DNA of 64,000 nucleotides from Chloroflexi bacterium HGW-Chloroflexi-10 (GTDB lineage: Bacteria; Chloroflexota; Anaerolineae; Anaerolineales; Anaerolineaceae). Numbering within the stretch: position 1 is the stretch's first letter; every line of letters starts with the position of its first letter. The notes below the pieces were generated by a model, which was not told the DNA's origin, made no database searches, and saw only the letters and a program-made list of their open reading frames with translations. The position numbers and the translations under genes were made by a program. Below are positions 25,186 through 33,939 of this stretch, piece after piece. The stretch lies in NCBI GenBank assembly GCA_002840755.1, contig PHBZ01000035.1, forward strand, positions 1 to 64,000. Direction: 5' to 3'.

Positions 25186-25862
25186 TGAACATCGACCCTG
25201 CCATGCTGCACCCTTCCTCTTTAATGGGTTACCTGTTAGTCTTTTTTGGCGGTGTGCTTACCAGTATTGGCCCCTGTAACATGGCTATGATTCCGCTCAT
25301 CATCGGTTATGTGGGCGGTTCACACCAACTTCCACGGAAAAGAGCTTTCTCCATTTCACTGGTATTTACGCTTGGGCTGGCCGTAACCTTTGTACTGTTG
25401 GGCATGACCGCAGCTCTGGTGGGCGGGCTGCTGGGTGGGAATACGCGCATCTGGTATTACCTGGTAGCAGCAGTTTGTTTTGTAATTGGACTGCAGATGC
25501 TTGGGGTTTTTAATTTCACCTTGCCCTCCTGGTTTGGCGGTTTACGCGAAAAAGTTAAAGCCAAAGGTCTGTTAGGCGCGTTTTTACTGGGGCTGATATC
25601 CGGGTTAGTGGCATCCCAATGCGCCACTCCCGTTCTGGCGGCCATTTTAACCTACGTCATGGCGCAAAAATCCAGTTTGGTATATGGCGCGGCGCTCTTG
25701 TTCATCTACTCTTTAGGGCGCGGCGTTCCCATTATTCTGGCCGGCACGTTTACCGGTGTATTAAAGAATTTGCGCTCTGCCGGTAAATGGTCAGCTTACA
25801 TGGAAAAAGCTGCTGGAATCATCATCCTCCTGGTTGGATTCTACTTTATATGGATCGCCTGA
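25185..25862 (+). CDS. CcdA/DsbD-like transmembrane thiol transporter
   Basis: A protein of 225 aa with six membrane helices. The two conserved half-sites are GVLTSIGPCNMAMIPLIIGY (helix 1) and GLISGLVASQCATPVLAAIL (helix 4), with one Cys each, as in CcdA and the DsbD core. It moves reducing equivalents from cytosolic thioredoxin to extracytoplasmic thioredoxin-like proteins. Neighbours on both sides encode such partners. In this locus the pathway could feed cytochrome c maturation or keep thiols reduced for metalloid export. Confidence 0.88.
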   Translation: MNIDPAMLHPSSLMGYLLVFFGGVLTSIGPCNMAMIPLIIGYVGGSHQLPRKRAFSISLVFTLGLAVTFVLLGMTAALVGGLLGGNTRIWYYLVAAVCFVIGLQMLGVFNFTLPSWFGGLREKVKAKGLLGAFLLGLISGLVASQCATPVLAAILTYVMAQKSSLVYGAALLFIYSLGRGVPIILAGTFTGVLKNLRSAGKWSAYMEKAAGIIILLVGFYFIWIA

Positions 25863-26296
25863 TTTTACGCCTGCCTTCAAAACGGCTCTCCGTCATCCTG
25901 GTAATCCTGGTTGCATTCGGCATCCTTTTTGTAAAGGCGCTTTCCGAAGGTTGGTTTACACCCCGTGAACCACTCGATTTATCCAGTGAACCCACCCTGT
26001 TATTCTTTAATCGCTCCAAAGGTTGCGAATGCGTGCTTGTGGTTTACCAGGCGGCGGAAAGGCAAATTGCCGCCTGGCCAAAAGCAGATTATTCCGGAGC
26101 AAATCTCATTCGGATCGATTTGGATCACAGACCGGACGTAGGCAGACAATTTAACATTATCCGCGTACCGGCAATGCTTCTGGTAGACTCAAATGGACAG
26201 GTCATCTACCAGCAAACCGAAGCAGTCTCGGATAAATCACCTTTGGTTTTGGTTAAATTCGAGCAGGCAATTAAGGATTATGCCAATGAAAAATAG
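25850..26296 (+). CDS. Membrane-anchored thioredoxin-like protein with CxC site
   Basis: A protein of 148 aa. ATG 25850 overlaps the end of the ccdA-like gene by 13 bases, and an in-frame ATG at 25787 lies deep inside it. An N-terminal helix (LSVILVILVAFGILFV) is followed by a thioredoxin-like domain: strand TLLFFNRS, KGCECVLVV, then IIRVPAMLLVD with cis-Pro. The usual CxxC is replaced by Cys-Glu-Cys, which cannot form a normal thioredoxin disulfide loop. It may be a metal or metalloid binder or a specialised reductase partner. Confidence 0.75.
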   Translation: MDRLILRLPSKRLSVILVILVAFGILFVKALSEGWFTPREPLDLSSEPTLLFFNRSKGCECVLVVYQAAERQIAAWPKADYSGANLIRIDLDHRPDVGRQFNIIRVPAMLLVDSNGQVIYQQTEAVSDKSPLVLVKFEQAIKDYANEK

Positions 26297-26855
26297 TTTG
26301 GAATGGCTCGAAGATTGGAATACGGCACTGGAAACAGCCCGGAAAGAGAACAAGAGTGTAATTCTGCAATTTCACCGGGACGAATGTGCTGGTTGTAAAA
26401 AATTATACACACAAACATATCTGGATCAGGAAGTTCAACAAGAAATCTTCGATTGGTTCATCCCATTGCGCCAGGATATCTTCCGGAATCGCGATATACG
26501 CTCAAAATATTCAGCCTACTGGACACCTTCTTTCTTCTTTTTAGACCGGAAAGGGGTTGCTTTGCACAGTATCAATGGCTTCCTGGATGTGGATGATTTC
26601 AGAGTGATGTTAAGATTAGCCAAAGCAGCCTTGGATATACCTAAAGGAAGATACCTTCAAATCATAGATTTGATGGAAAATGGATTAAGTCTGTTTCCAG
26701 GCAACCCTAAAGCGCCTGCCATGCTTTTTGTACGTGGAATGGCCGAATATCTATTGGGTAAAGAAAAAAGCGCTTTTCGCGGTACCATGATAGAAATAAG
26801 AGAACAATACCCTGATAGTTTGGAAGCCAGAATGTGGCCCTGGTCGGAACAATAG
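26286..26855 (+). CDS. Thioredoxin-like protein (thiol:disulfide interchange, DUF255-like)
   Basis: A protein of 189 aa. ATG 26286 follows AAGGA at good spacing and overlaps the previous gene by 11 bases. It starts with WLEDWNTALETARKENKSVILQFH, then DECAGCKKL (CxxC) and the cis-Pro loop AYWTPSFFFLD, a plan seen in thioredoxin-like proteins with an extended C-terminal helical region. No signal peptide, so probably cytosolic and a candidate donor for the CcdA-like transporter. Confidence 0.75.
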   Translation: MKNSLEWLEDWNTALETARKENKSVILQFHRDECAGCKKLYTQTYLDQEVQQEIFDWFIPLRQDIFRNRDIRSKYSAYWTPSFFFLDRKGVALHSINGFLDVDDFRVMLRLAKAALDIPKGRYLQIIDLMENGLSLFPGNPKAPAMLFVRGMAEYLLGKEKSAFRGTMIEIREQYPDSLEARMWPWSEQ

Positions 26856-26893
26856 CAATATATTTGAATACTTGAAAAGGGTAAAATAAAGAT

Positions 26894-28033
26894 ATGCTGA
26901 CCAAACAAACCCAAAGAATTTACCCATTTACAGCAATTGTCGGGCAGGATGCAATGCGCCTGGCTTTGATTTTAAACGCCATAGAACCCAAAATTGGCGG
27001 CGTCCTTATCCAGGGAGAACGCGGCACAGCCAAATCAACCGCTGTAAGAGCATTGGCTCATCTATTACCGCATATAAACGTCGTTGAAGGATGCCGTTTT
27101 CGTTGTGATCCGGCTCAACCCCTTTCCTGGTGTCCGGAATGCAAAGAACGCTTTGTCTCAATTTCAAATCCGCCATTTGAAGAGCTCCCCACAGCCTTTG
27201 TTGATCTCCCGGTTTCGGCAACCGAAGATCGGGTAGTAGGCACACTGGATATTGAAAAAGCCATTCGTAGCGGCGAACGTGCTTTTCAACCAGGTGTGCT
27301 GGCCAATGCCAATCGCGGCGTGCTCTATCTGGATGAAGTAAATTTACTGGATGACCATGTAGTGGATCTTTTACTGGATGCAGCAGCTATGGGTGTCAAT
27401 ATTGTGGAACGTGAAGGTATTTCATTTGTTCATCCTTCCCGCTTTGTTCTGGTTGGCACAATGAATCCGGAAGAAGGGACACTCCGCCCCCAGCTTTTAG
27501 ACAGGTTCGGTCTTTCTGTTCTCGTAGAAGGCATAACCGATATTAATCAACGTATTCTCATTTTAAAACGAGTTCTGGATTTTGAATCAGATCCCAATCG
27601 ATTTATGCAAACCTGGGAAATCCGCGAGAAAGAATTAACCAAACAAATCGCTCGGGCCAGAACGATCTTGCCGCTTGTCAATCACCAGAAAACTGATCGT
27701 GAAATGATTGCAGAGATCAGCTGCAACATGGGGGTTGATGGCCATCGCGCTGATTTGGTCATGTTAAAGACGGCCAAAGCACATGCCGCGTATCAAAACC
27801 GCAGAAAAATCGAACGCCAGGATATTCAGATTGCGGCCCAATTAACCATTCCACACCGGTTAAAACGCAAACCTTTCGAAACCAGTTTGGAAATTCCAGC
27901 AATCACTGAACAGGTGCAAAATCTGGTCTACCCGGAGAGGAAAGCCCGGTTGGAAGAAATCCTCAATGATTATGTGGACCCCATCACCCTGGTCGACCAC
28001 CATAATGAATTCGGCTTTTATGTTGGTGGATAA
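26894..28033 (+). CDS. Magnesium-chelatase subunit I-like AAA+ ATPase
   Basis: A protein of 379 aa, size of BchI/ChlI. Motifs: FTAIVGQDAMRLAL, Walker A IQGERGTAKST, an insert with four Cys (CRFRCDP and WCPECKERF), the Walker B region GVLYLDEVNLLDDHVVDLLLDAA, GTMNPEEGTLRPQLLDRF (sensor 1 and Arg finger) and DGHRADLVMLKTAKAHAA (sensor 2). Family members drive insertion of Mg or Co into tetrapyrroles with BchD and BchH, or serve as MoxR-like chaperones. Neither subunit is in the window, so its partner is unknown. Terminal gene of the redox group. Confidence 0.8.
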   Translation: MLTKQTQRIYPFTAIVGQDAMRLALILNAIEPKIGGVLIQGERGTAKSTAVRALAHLLPHINVVEGCRFRCDPAQPLSWCPECKERFVSISNPPFEELPTAFVDLPVSATEDRVVGTLDIEKAIRSGERAFQPGVLANANRGVLYLDEVNLLDDHVVDLLLDAAAMGVNIVEREGISFVHPSRFVLVGTMNPEEGTLRPQLLDRFGLSVLVEGITDINQRILILKRVLDFESDPNRFMQTWEIREKELTKQIARARTILPLVNHQKTDREMIAEISCNMGVDGHRADLVMLKTAKAHAAYQNRRKIERQDIQIAAQLTIPHRLKRKPFETSLEIPAITEQVQNLVYPERKARLEEILNDYVDPITLVDHHNEFGFYVGG

Positions 28034-28242
28034 AGAAATTCCTGCAAATTGCTTGTCACTCAACCCAACGCTCTCATAAGGTTTACAGGCAGGTCCCCAT
28101 ACCGGTCCTGCTCGGTTTTGTTATCATGGTTGGCTGTAATCTTCTGACATCCAGGTTGTTGGGGCTGCCCTACCGCGAACGCATTACCACACTGTCGCTT
28201 GCCCTTCCATTATCCTTCTGAAAAATTGCCCATTTTTCCTTA

Positions 28243-28271
28243 TTGACAAATTAGAACAATTATTCTACAAT
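28243..28271 (+). promoter_or_regulatory. Near-consensus promoter without an obvious gene
   Basis: Perfect TTGACA (28243-28248), 17-bp spacer, TACAAT (28266-28271). It points into a repeat-rich stretch with no supported gene, so it may drive a non-coding RNA or be a relic. Confidence 0.45.
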
Positions 28272-28443
28272 GATAACAAATCATCAACCCCTTTTGACAT
28301 TATGAATAACCATAGTTCCTTGCTCAGAAAATAGATTTTCCTCTTTCAATGCGAAATATTGCTACATGGTACATTAACAACCGCATAAATAATCACCCCA
28401 TCCATGCAGATTCCATCTCTTCCCTATTTCCTGCTTCCCGCTT

Positions 28444-28610
28444 CAGTATTCGATCCCCATTCGTTCCAAAACGAATACAGCTAATTGACAACCGCATATC
28501 CATCCATTGTTCGGCCCCAAAATACGCCAACCCCCACATATACCTGTCAATTTCCCGGAAAAGCATTCGTTCCGATTGGATTTTTTTTACTACGAAAACG
28601 CTAAGCGTTC
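28444..28610 (+). repeat. Dispersed intergenic repeat, copy 1
   Basis: Matches the reverse complement of 57890-58050. Shared blocks are ATTCGATCC, a CATTCGTTCCAAAACGAATACAGC block, CACATATA, CATTCGTTCCGATTGGA and TTTTACTACG, in the same order with divergent sequence between. ATTCGTT-CCAA-AACGAAT (28459-28476) is an internal palindrome. No transposase is present. Confidence 0.7.
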
Positions 28611-28628
28611 CGAGCGCAGCGACATTGT

Positions 28629-28808
28629 CCTGAACGTCTTTTTGTGAAGGAAGGAGTCGTAGCGACGTTATCCCGAACGTTTTTTTGTGAGCGAAGGAGA
28701 CGAAAAAAGAATGCGCTAAGCAAGGGACAAGGTCTCGACGCGTAACGCTCCGAACGCCACAGATCCCGACTGTCACCTGTCCCGAACTTTTTTGTGAGGG
28801 AAATGAGG
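28629..28808 (+). repeat. Three imperfect repeats of a CCYGAACGT..TTTTTGTGA unit
   Basis: Copies at 28629-28657, 28671-28699 and 28780-28808 share TCCxGAAC, a T-run, GTGA and a GGAAGGAG-like end. The spacing is irregular, so this is not a CRISPR. The whole 28034-28975 stretch has no credible gene. Confidence 0.55.
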
Positions 28809-28920
28809 GATAGTGAGGAGATCCTCTTTTTGTCAGAAGCGAAAGAGCCGCGCGTTCCTCTTTTTTCGCGACTCAGTAAGGTGTTATACAGGATTAGCCA
28901 CAGCCAATGATGACTATTAA

Positions 28921-28951
28921 CAGAAACGCTCGCGGTGCAATTCGCGAGCGT
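28921..28951 (-). terminator. Terminator of the P-loop pseudogene
   Basis: A 9-bp perfect stem (28926-28934 with 28943-28951) is followed on the minus strand by TTTCTGTT. Confidence 0.5.
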
Positions 28952-28975
28952 CTTCTAACGACATTCTGTAAACTT

Positions 28976-29682
28976 TTAACTGCGCTGTATCCAACGCTCC
29001 CATAAGGTCTGCATACAGGCTTCCAGACGATCACCCAGCGCATCTCCGCGTCCGGTAGTGACGTCATCCTCATTTTCAAAAATCACGTAAGGCACATTGA
29101 TTCCCTGCACCGCCACATAAGCCGGGTCGCCGGCAGATAGTTCGTGCCAATCCACATCTTTATACAGGCGTTCCAGTTTTTCATCCGCCAAACCATGTTC
29201 CAGAATACTGTCCGGCCGGTCCGGGTTGAAACGTTTGCGATTCTTGCGCAGCGATTCGCTGTACGATACGTCCAGGTATAAAATCGCCATGCGTTCCACC
29301 GCCTCTTTTGTGAGATGCTGATAAGCCTCACGGTAGCCGCCGTGTTCTGTACCGCGTGAAAATTCAAAAATAGTGGTGAAATCCTGGCGATAGTTTGGGA
29401 TGCGTGTTACTTTCTTATTGTAATCAAAACACATGCGCCTGATCAAAACATTCCATAAATGCTGGTCCTTAAAATAACCTTGTTCATCACTGTGCAAACG
29501 TGGTTTACCCATTTGCTCCAGCAGAGCATCTTCCTCAAACCAGGTCCACAACATGGGAAAATCATCAATCTCTTCAAATTCACGAATGTGAAAACGCTGT
29601 TGCCGGGAGTTAAGCTCACTTCGCTTTTACCGGCGCCCGGCCTGGCATTTAAGAGCAAAATATCAAAATTTTGTTTAGACAC
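28976..29682 (-). pseudogene. Frameshifted P-loop ATPase/kinase-like gene
   Basis: GTG 29682 follows AAAGGAG and encodes FDILLLNARPGAGKSE, a strand plus Walker A. The frame then runs out of register. About 10 bases on, the next frame carries RFHIREFEEIDDFPMLWTWFEED and continues for some 190 residues to the stop at 28976. The two pieces join if one base is restored near 29612-29622. The 3' part has coding character throughout (LYLDVSYSESLRKNRKRF; ILEHGLADEKLERLY). It looks like an otherwise normal nucleotide-binding protein of about 235 aa, inactivated by an indel or affected by a sequence error. Confidence 0.7.
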
Positions 29683-29719
29683 TATTATCTCCTTTATTAA
29701 ACTCACCGGTGTAGATTAA

Positions 29720-30166
29720 TCAGGACGCAGCGTGAATTAACTCACCCAGCTTACGTACTGCTTCCATCAGTTGCGGGTAAAGCTCAGCTTTCATGGAAAC
29801 TCCCTTTTGGGTAGGGCGTTTCTCACCATCTATTTCCACATAGGTACGCAAATCAACCAGTTGCATATTCTTAAAATGACTGATGCCTACCCGAATTTCC
29901 TGGGTTTTGCTTTTGCCTATGGCTGCTACTTCGCGTTCGGTCTGCAAATCCTTCCCGGTTTCCTCCATCGCGCTCAATAAAGCTGGGTACTGTTCCACCT
30001 CCAGGCTGATCCCCTTCTGAGTCGGTAACCAATCTTTGCCTTCTTCCACAGATGGCACATACGCGCGAATGAAAATGCGCCATTTACCTTTAAATTCATT
30101 CAACCCGACAAAAATTTTCTCACGGGAATTTTTTACAAAACTACCGGCTAATTTCGTTTCTTCCAT
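29720..30166 (-). CDS. Tandem PC4 (transcriptional coactivator p15) domain protein
   Basis: A protein of 148 aa with two PC4-like domains, about 12-70 and 85-145. Each has the ssDNA-binding plan: strand IFVGLNEFKGKWRIFIRAYV / IRVGISHFKNMQLVDLRTYV, then LPTQKGISLEVEQYPAL / RPTQKGVSMKAELYPQL. Bacterial PC4-like proteins are usually single domains that dimerise; this one encodes the dimer in one chain. Likely an ssDNA or ssRNA binding protein. GGAG lies 7 bases before ATG. It is upstream of the frameshifted P-loop gene on the same strand. Confidence 0.82.
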   Translation of the reverse strand: MEETKLAGSFVKNSREKIFVGLNEFKGKWRIFIRAYVPSVEEGKDWLPTQKGISLEVEQYPALLSAMEETGKDLQTEREVAAIGKSKTQEIRVGISHFKNMQLVDLRTYVEIDGEKRPTQKGVSMKAELYPQLMEAVRKLGELIHAAS

Positions 30167-30260
30167 CTGTCACTCCTTTAGGTTTGTGTATTAATTATAG
30201 GGCTTTCCAATAAAAACACACTCCATCTGCCTCATTTATTTCCTAACAGGGCTGTTTTTT

Positions 30261-31475
30261 CTAATCGGCTGCCGATTTCGCATCAATGATCAATTCACCA
30301 CCGGATTTCCGTGAAGGTTTGGGTTTTAACCAGGAAAAACTGACCACGAAAATAACCAGCATGACAACCGCGCCACTGATATAGGGCAAATTCAAATTGA
30401 TATCCAGCATGAACCCTGCCCAGATAGGACCGACAATACGTCCCAGGCTCATGAATGCATTATTTAACCCCAATGCAGCACCCTGCCCTTCAACCGTTTC
30501 ACGCGACACCAACGATGCAATGCCGGGTCGCAGCATCGCATTGCCCAGGACAAAAAAACCGACTGTCAGATAAACCGTAAGATCATTGAAAGCAAATATC
30601 ATCAAAACAAAGCCAACCGCACTGCCAATTAATGACCCCTTGATTACCATTCTTTCTCCAAAGCGGCGGGTAAGCGGGCCTGTGAGAAAACCCTGCACCA
30701 GTGCTGAAACGACCCCTACTACCACCATCACAACGCCAACCTGAACCGAATCATAGTTGTATCGCTGCTGAGTAAACATGGGAAAAATACCTTCAAAATT
30801 GGTCAGCGCAAAAAAAACAATAAAAGACAGTACCATTAAATAACCCAGTGGGCCAAAAAGGGCGTCCCAGAGGGTCTTTAGTTTGAGTCCGGATATCTTC
30901 CTACTGGTCGAGCGTTGTTCTTTTTTCAGAGATTCGGGCAGCACCAACAGGATCAGCACCATCGCAATGGTCGAGAGAATAGCGGCCACATAAAAAGGCA
31001 GAGTCATGGAAAATTTTGCTAACGTTCCGCCAATGCCCGGGCCTAAAACCATGCCAACCCCCATGGCCGCACCAATGACACCCATTCCCCCACCACGATT
31101 TTTTTCATCGGTAGAATCGCCAATAAATGCCATGGCCGAAGGCAGAGTCGCAGACGAAAGAATCCCCGCCAAACCCCGGGCTGCATACAACATCCATAAC
31201 TCCGTCGAGAGCGCAAAAAACAACATGGCTAACGCATTACCAAAAGCACCTATCAACAAAATCGGTTTGCGGCCTACCCTATCGGAAATACTGCCCCAGA
31301 TCGGGGAAAAAATAAACTGGGCAATGCTAAAAATCGCCATGAGGAAACCCAGCTCTTTCCCCCCGCCACCAAAATTCTCCAGTACAAAAGGCAGGAGTGG
31401 AATGATGATCCCAAAACCCATCATGATCACAACCAGGGTAAAAAACAAAATGATAAGGTTACGGCGATTAAGCAT
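30261..31475 (-). CDS. MFS transporter (multidrug efflux-like)
   Basis: A protein of 404 aa with twelve hydrophobic helices. The cytoplasmic loop 2-3 signature is GSISDRVGRKPILLIG, and helix 5 carries the antiporter-like VIGAAMGVGMVLGPGIGGTLA. The arrangement is that of DHA1-type drug:proton antiporters such as the TetA/Bmr group. Substrate unknown. No adjacent regulator. Confidence 0.88.
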   Translation of the reverse strand: MLNRRNLIILFFTLVVIMMGFGIIIPLLPFVLENFGGGGKELGFLMAIFSIAQFIFSPIWGSISDRVGRKPILLIGAFGNALAMLFFALSTELWMLYAARGLAGILSSATLPSAMAFIGDSTDEKNRGGGMGVIGAAMGVGMVLGPGIGGTLAKFSMTLPFYVAAILSTIAMVLILLVLPESLKKEQRSTSRKISGLKLKTLWDALFGPLGYLMVLSFIVFFALTNFEGIFPMFTQQRYNYDSVQVGVVMVVVGVVSALVQGFLTGPLTRRFGERMVIKGSLIGSAVGFVLMIFAFNDLTVYLTVGFFVLGNAMLRPGIASLVSRETVEGQGAALGLNNAFMSLGRIVGPIWAGFMLDINLNLPYISGAVVMLVIFVVSFSWLKPKPSRKSGGELIIDAKSAAD

Positions 31476-31568
31476 TCATATCTCTCTTTTTCTTTTCAAT
31501 CTATCTCAGCAATTTAACCGAAAGCATTTGATGGTAATACAGCCTGCTTTCGGAAACTATCGCAATGA

Positions 31569-33797
31569 TCAACCACCCCACAAAGGTAATTTATCTTCTG
31601 CTTCCGGTGCAGGCTGCTGTAAACGTTCCTTCAGTCGTGTGTTGCGCAGGACAATGCGATTATTGCGCACCGCCATACCCACTGCCTTACGGTCACCCAC
31701 CAGTACCACCAGCTTACGCGCGCGGGTCACTGCGGTATAAATCAGGTTACGCTGCAGCATCATGTAATGCTGCATCAAAAGCGGAATCACCACTACCGGA
31801 AACTCGGAACCCTGGGATTTGTGGATACTGACGGCGTAGGCATGCACCAGTTCTTCCAGTTGCAGTGGCTCGCAACTGACAATGCGTTCATCAAAGTTCA
31901 CCGTTACCAGGTGTTCTTCTGTATCAATGGTGGCGATCATCCCCTGATCGCCATTAAAAATCTGACGTTCATAATCATTGCGAATCTGCATTACCCGGTC
32001 ACCTTCACGGAACACCCGTGATCCATGGCGCACTTCCGCTTTACCCGGGTTCTCCGGATTAAGCGCAGCCTGTAAACGTTCGTTCAACGTACTCACACCC
32101 GCTGCGCCGCGGTGCATGGGTGTTAATACCTGGATATCCGTTAATGGATTAAACCCGAATTTATTGGGAATCCGGTTGGTTACCAGATCCACCACCCAAT
32201 CGGCGGCCTTTTGCGCGTCCGCTTCGGCAAACAGGAAGAAATCACTGGCTTCCTTGGGAAATTGCGGCATTTCACCATTATTAATTCGGTGCGCATTGAC
32301 AATAATGAAGCTGTCTTCCGCCTGTCGAAAAATGGTATCCAGGCGTACCACCGGAATTACCCCGCTCTCGATCAGATCCCGCAGCACATTACCGGCGCCC
32401 ACCGAAGGCAGTTGGTCCATATCACCCACCAGCAGCAGGTGTGAACCACTCTCTACAGCATTGAGCAAATGATTCATCAACAAAATATCCACCATCGAAG
32501 TTTCATCGATGATGATCATATCCGCGTCCAATGGGTTTTCCCTGTCGCGCACAAAGCCGCTGCGTTCCATCGGTTTGTATTCCAGTAAGCGGTGAATCGT
32601 TTTGGCCTGTAAACCGGTGGTTTCACTCAGGCGTTTGGCTGCCCTCCCGGTTGGTGCTGCCAGCAAAACCGAGTTACGCCGTTCCGCCAGCAATTTGATA
32701 ATCGAACCGGTGATGGTACTCTTGCCAGTCCCGGGTCCGCCGGTAAGGATGCTGACCTTCTCACTGAGCGCCATGCGCACACCTGACTTTTGTTGGTCGG
32801 TCAGTTGAAACCCGCTGGAGCTATCCAACGCATCAAAGGCTAATGGCCAGTTCAAACTGTGGAAAGCCGGCAAGCGGCTGCGTTCGCTGTGCATAATCTT
32901 CAATAATTTGCGTGCCACACCGCTTTCGGCATGAAAAAATGGCGGTAAATAAAGCGCACCTTCATCTTCAACCAATGCTTCTTGTGCCAGTAAAGGTTCC
33001 ACCTGCGCCAGGCAGGCTTCGGCTGGCAAATCCAACAGGGGGGTAACCTGGACGATTAACTGCTCGCGGGTGGCATAGCAATGTCCTTCATTGCTCAAAT
33101 TACCCAACGCATACAGCAGCCCGGTCTGAATGCGTTCCGGAGCATCCAGTGCCAGGCCCATATTGCGCGCAATCTGATCAGCGGTCTTAAAACCCACACC
33201 AAAGATGTCTCGCGCCAGTTGGTAGGGCGTTTCACGTACCACGCGGATCGACTGGTCCCCGTATTGTTTGTAAATTTTCACCGCCAGGCTGGCACTTACC
33301 GAATTGCTCTGCAAAAAAAGCATGATCTCTTTAATTTGTTTCTGCTCCTGCCAGGCCTGGGCAACAATCCCGACTTTGGAAGGGCCAATTCCGGGCACAT
33401 CCAGAATGCGCTGTGGGGCAGTATCCAACATGTCCAAGGTCTCCATGCCAAAAAAATCGACAATTTTCTTGGCTGTAGCCGGGCCAACCCCTTTGATCAG
33501 GCCGCTGCCCAAATATTTACGGATACCTTCCAGCGTGGCTGGCAGTTTCACTAGGTAGGAACGTGCCTCAAACTGGCGTCCATATTGCGGATGACTGATC
33601 CAATTGCCATGCAGCAGCAAGGATTCGCCTACCTGCACACCGGCCAACGCGCCTACCACTGTAACCGGCTGAACTTTACCTCGCGGCAGCACTTTGGCTA
33701 CAGTGTAACCGTTCTCTTCATTCTGGTAGGTGATGCGTTCCAGTACCCCTTCCAGGTCATCTCCGGATTTATCCGCATTAATCAAATTCTGTGCCAT
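31569..33797 (-). CDS. recD2: RecD2-type ATP-dependent DNA helicase
   Basis: A protein of 742 aa, the length of RecD2 found without RecBC. The N-terminal region has an OB-like domain and helix-hairpin-helix segments (GSGLIKGVGPATAKKIVDFFG and VPGIGPSKVG). The SF1 core has Walker A GGPGTGKSTI, LLAAPTGRAAKRLSE, IIIDETSMVD, LVGDMDQLPSVGAG, and at the end SIHKSQGSEFPVVVIPL and YTAVTRARKLVVLVGD. It is a 5'-3' helicase for DNA repair. ATG 33797 has no close competitor. Confidence 0.93.
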   Translation of the reverse strand: MAQNLINADKSGDDLEGVLERITYQNEENGYTVAKVLPRGKVQPVTVVGALAGVQVGESLLLHGNWISHPQYGRQFEARSYLVKLPATLEGIRKYLGSGLIKGVGPATAKKIVDFFGMETLDMLDTAPQRILDVPGIGPSKVGIVAQAWQEQKQIKEIMLFLQSNSVSASLAVKIYKQYGDQSIRVVRETPYQLARDIFGVGFKTADQIARNMGLALDAPERIQTGLLYALGNLSNEGHCYATREQLIVQVTPLLDLPAEACLAQVEPLLAQEALVEDEGALYLPPFFHAESGVARKLLKIMHSERSRLPAFHSLNWPLAFDALDSSSGFQLTDQQKSGVRMALSEKVSILTGGPGTGKSTITGSIIKLLAERRNSVLLAAPTGRAAKRLSETTGLQAKTIHRLLEYKPMERSGFVRDRENPLDADMIIIDETSMVDILLMNHLLNAVESGSHLLLVGDMDQLPSVGAGNVLRDLIESGVIPVVRLDTIFRQAEDSFIIVNAHRINNGEMPQFPKEASDFFLFAEADAQKAADWVVDLVTNRIPNKFGFNPLTDIQVLTPMHRGAAGVSTLNERLQAALNPENPGKAEVRHGSRVFREGDRVMQIRNDYERQIFNGDQGMIATIDTEEHLVTVNFDERIVSCEPLQLEELVHAYAVSIHKSQGSEFPVVVIPLLMQHYMMLQRNLIYTAVTRARKLVVLVGDRKAVGMAVRNNRIVLRNTRLKERLQQPAPEAEDKLPLWGG

Positions 33798-33878
33798 GCA
33801 AAAATATTACCACAGAAAGATAGACGATTGGAGAACGGAAAGTCTGGGAATAGGAAGGGCTGTCGCCTATATCTTCAT

Positions 33879-33907
33879 TTGACAAACCCCCTACGGCGTG
33901 TTATCCT
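33879..33907 (+). promoter_or_regulatory. Promoter of VOC dioxygenase-like gene
   Basis: Perfect TTGACA (33879-33884), 17-bp spacer, TATCCT (33902-33907), 33 bases before ATG 33940. Confidence 0.6.
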
Positions 33908-33939
33908 GCCATGATCAGCATAAAAAAACGGAGGCAGGC

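Noticed and set aside
28080..28240. Minus-strand open stretch of about 50 codons ending LPVNLMRALG
   Set aside because: No start with a ribosome site and no family recognised; too short to support.
28349..28776. Open frames on both strands in the repeat region
   Set aside because: They run through the dispersed repeat and the T-rich units and do not look like proteins.
28629..28808. Possible CRISPR array
   Set aside because: Only three imperfect units at irregular spacing, no uniform spacers, no cas genes.
31006..31740. Plus-strand open frame of 244 codons
   Set aside because: Opposite the MFS transporter; Pro/Met-rich text with no motif.
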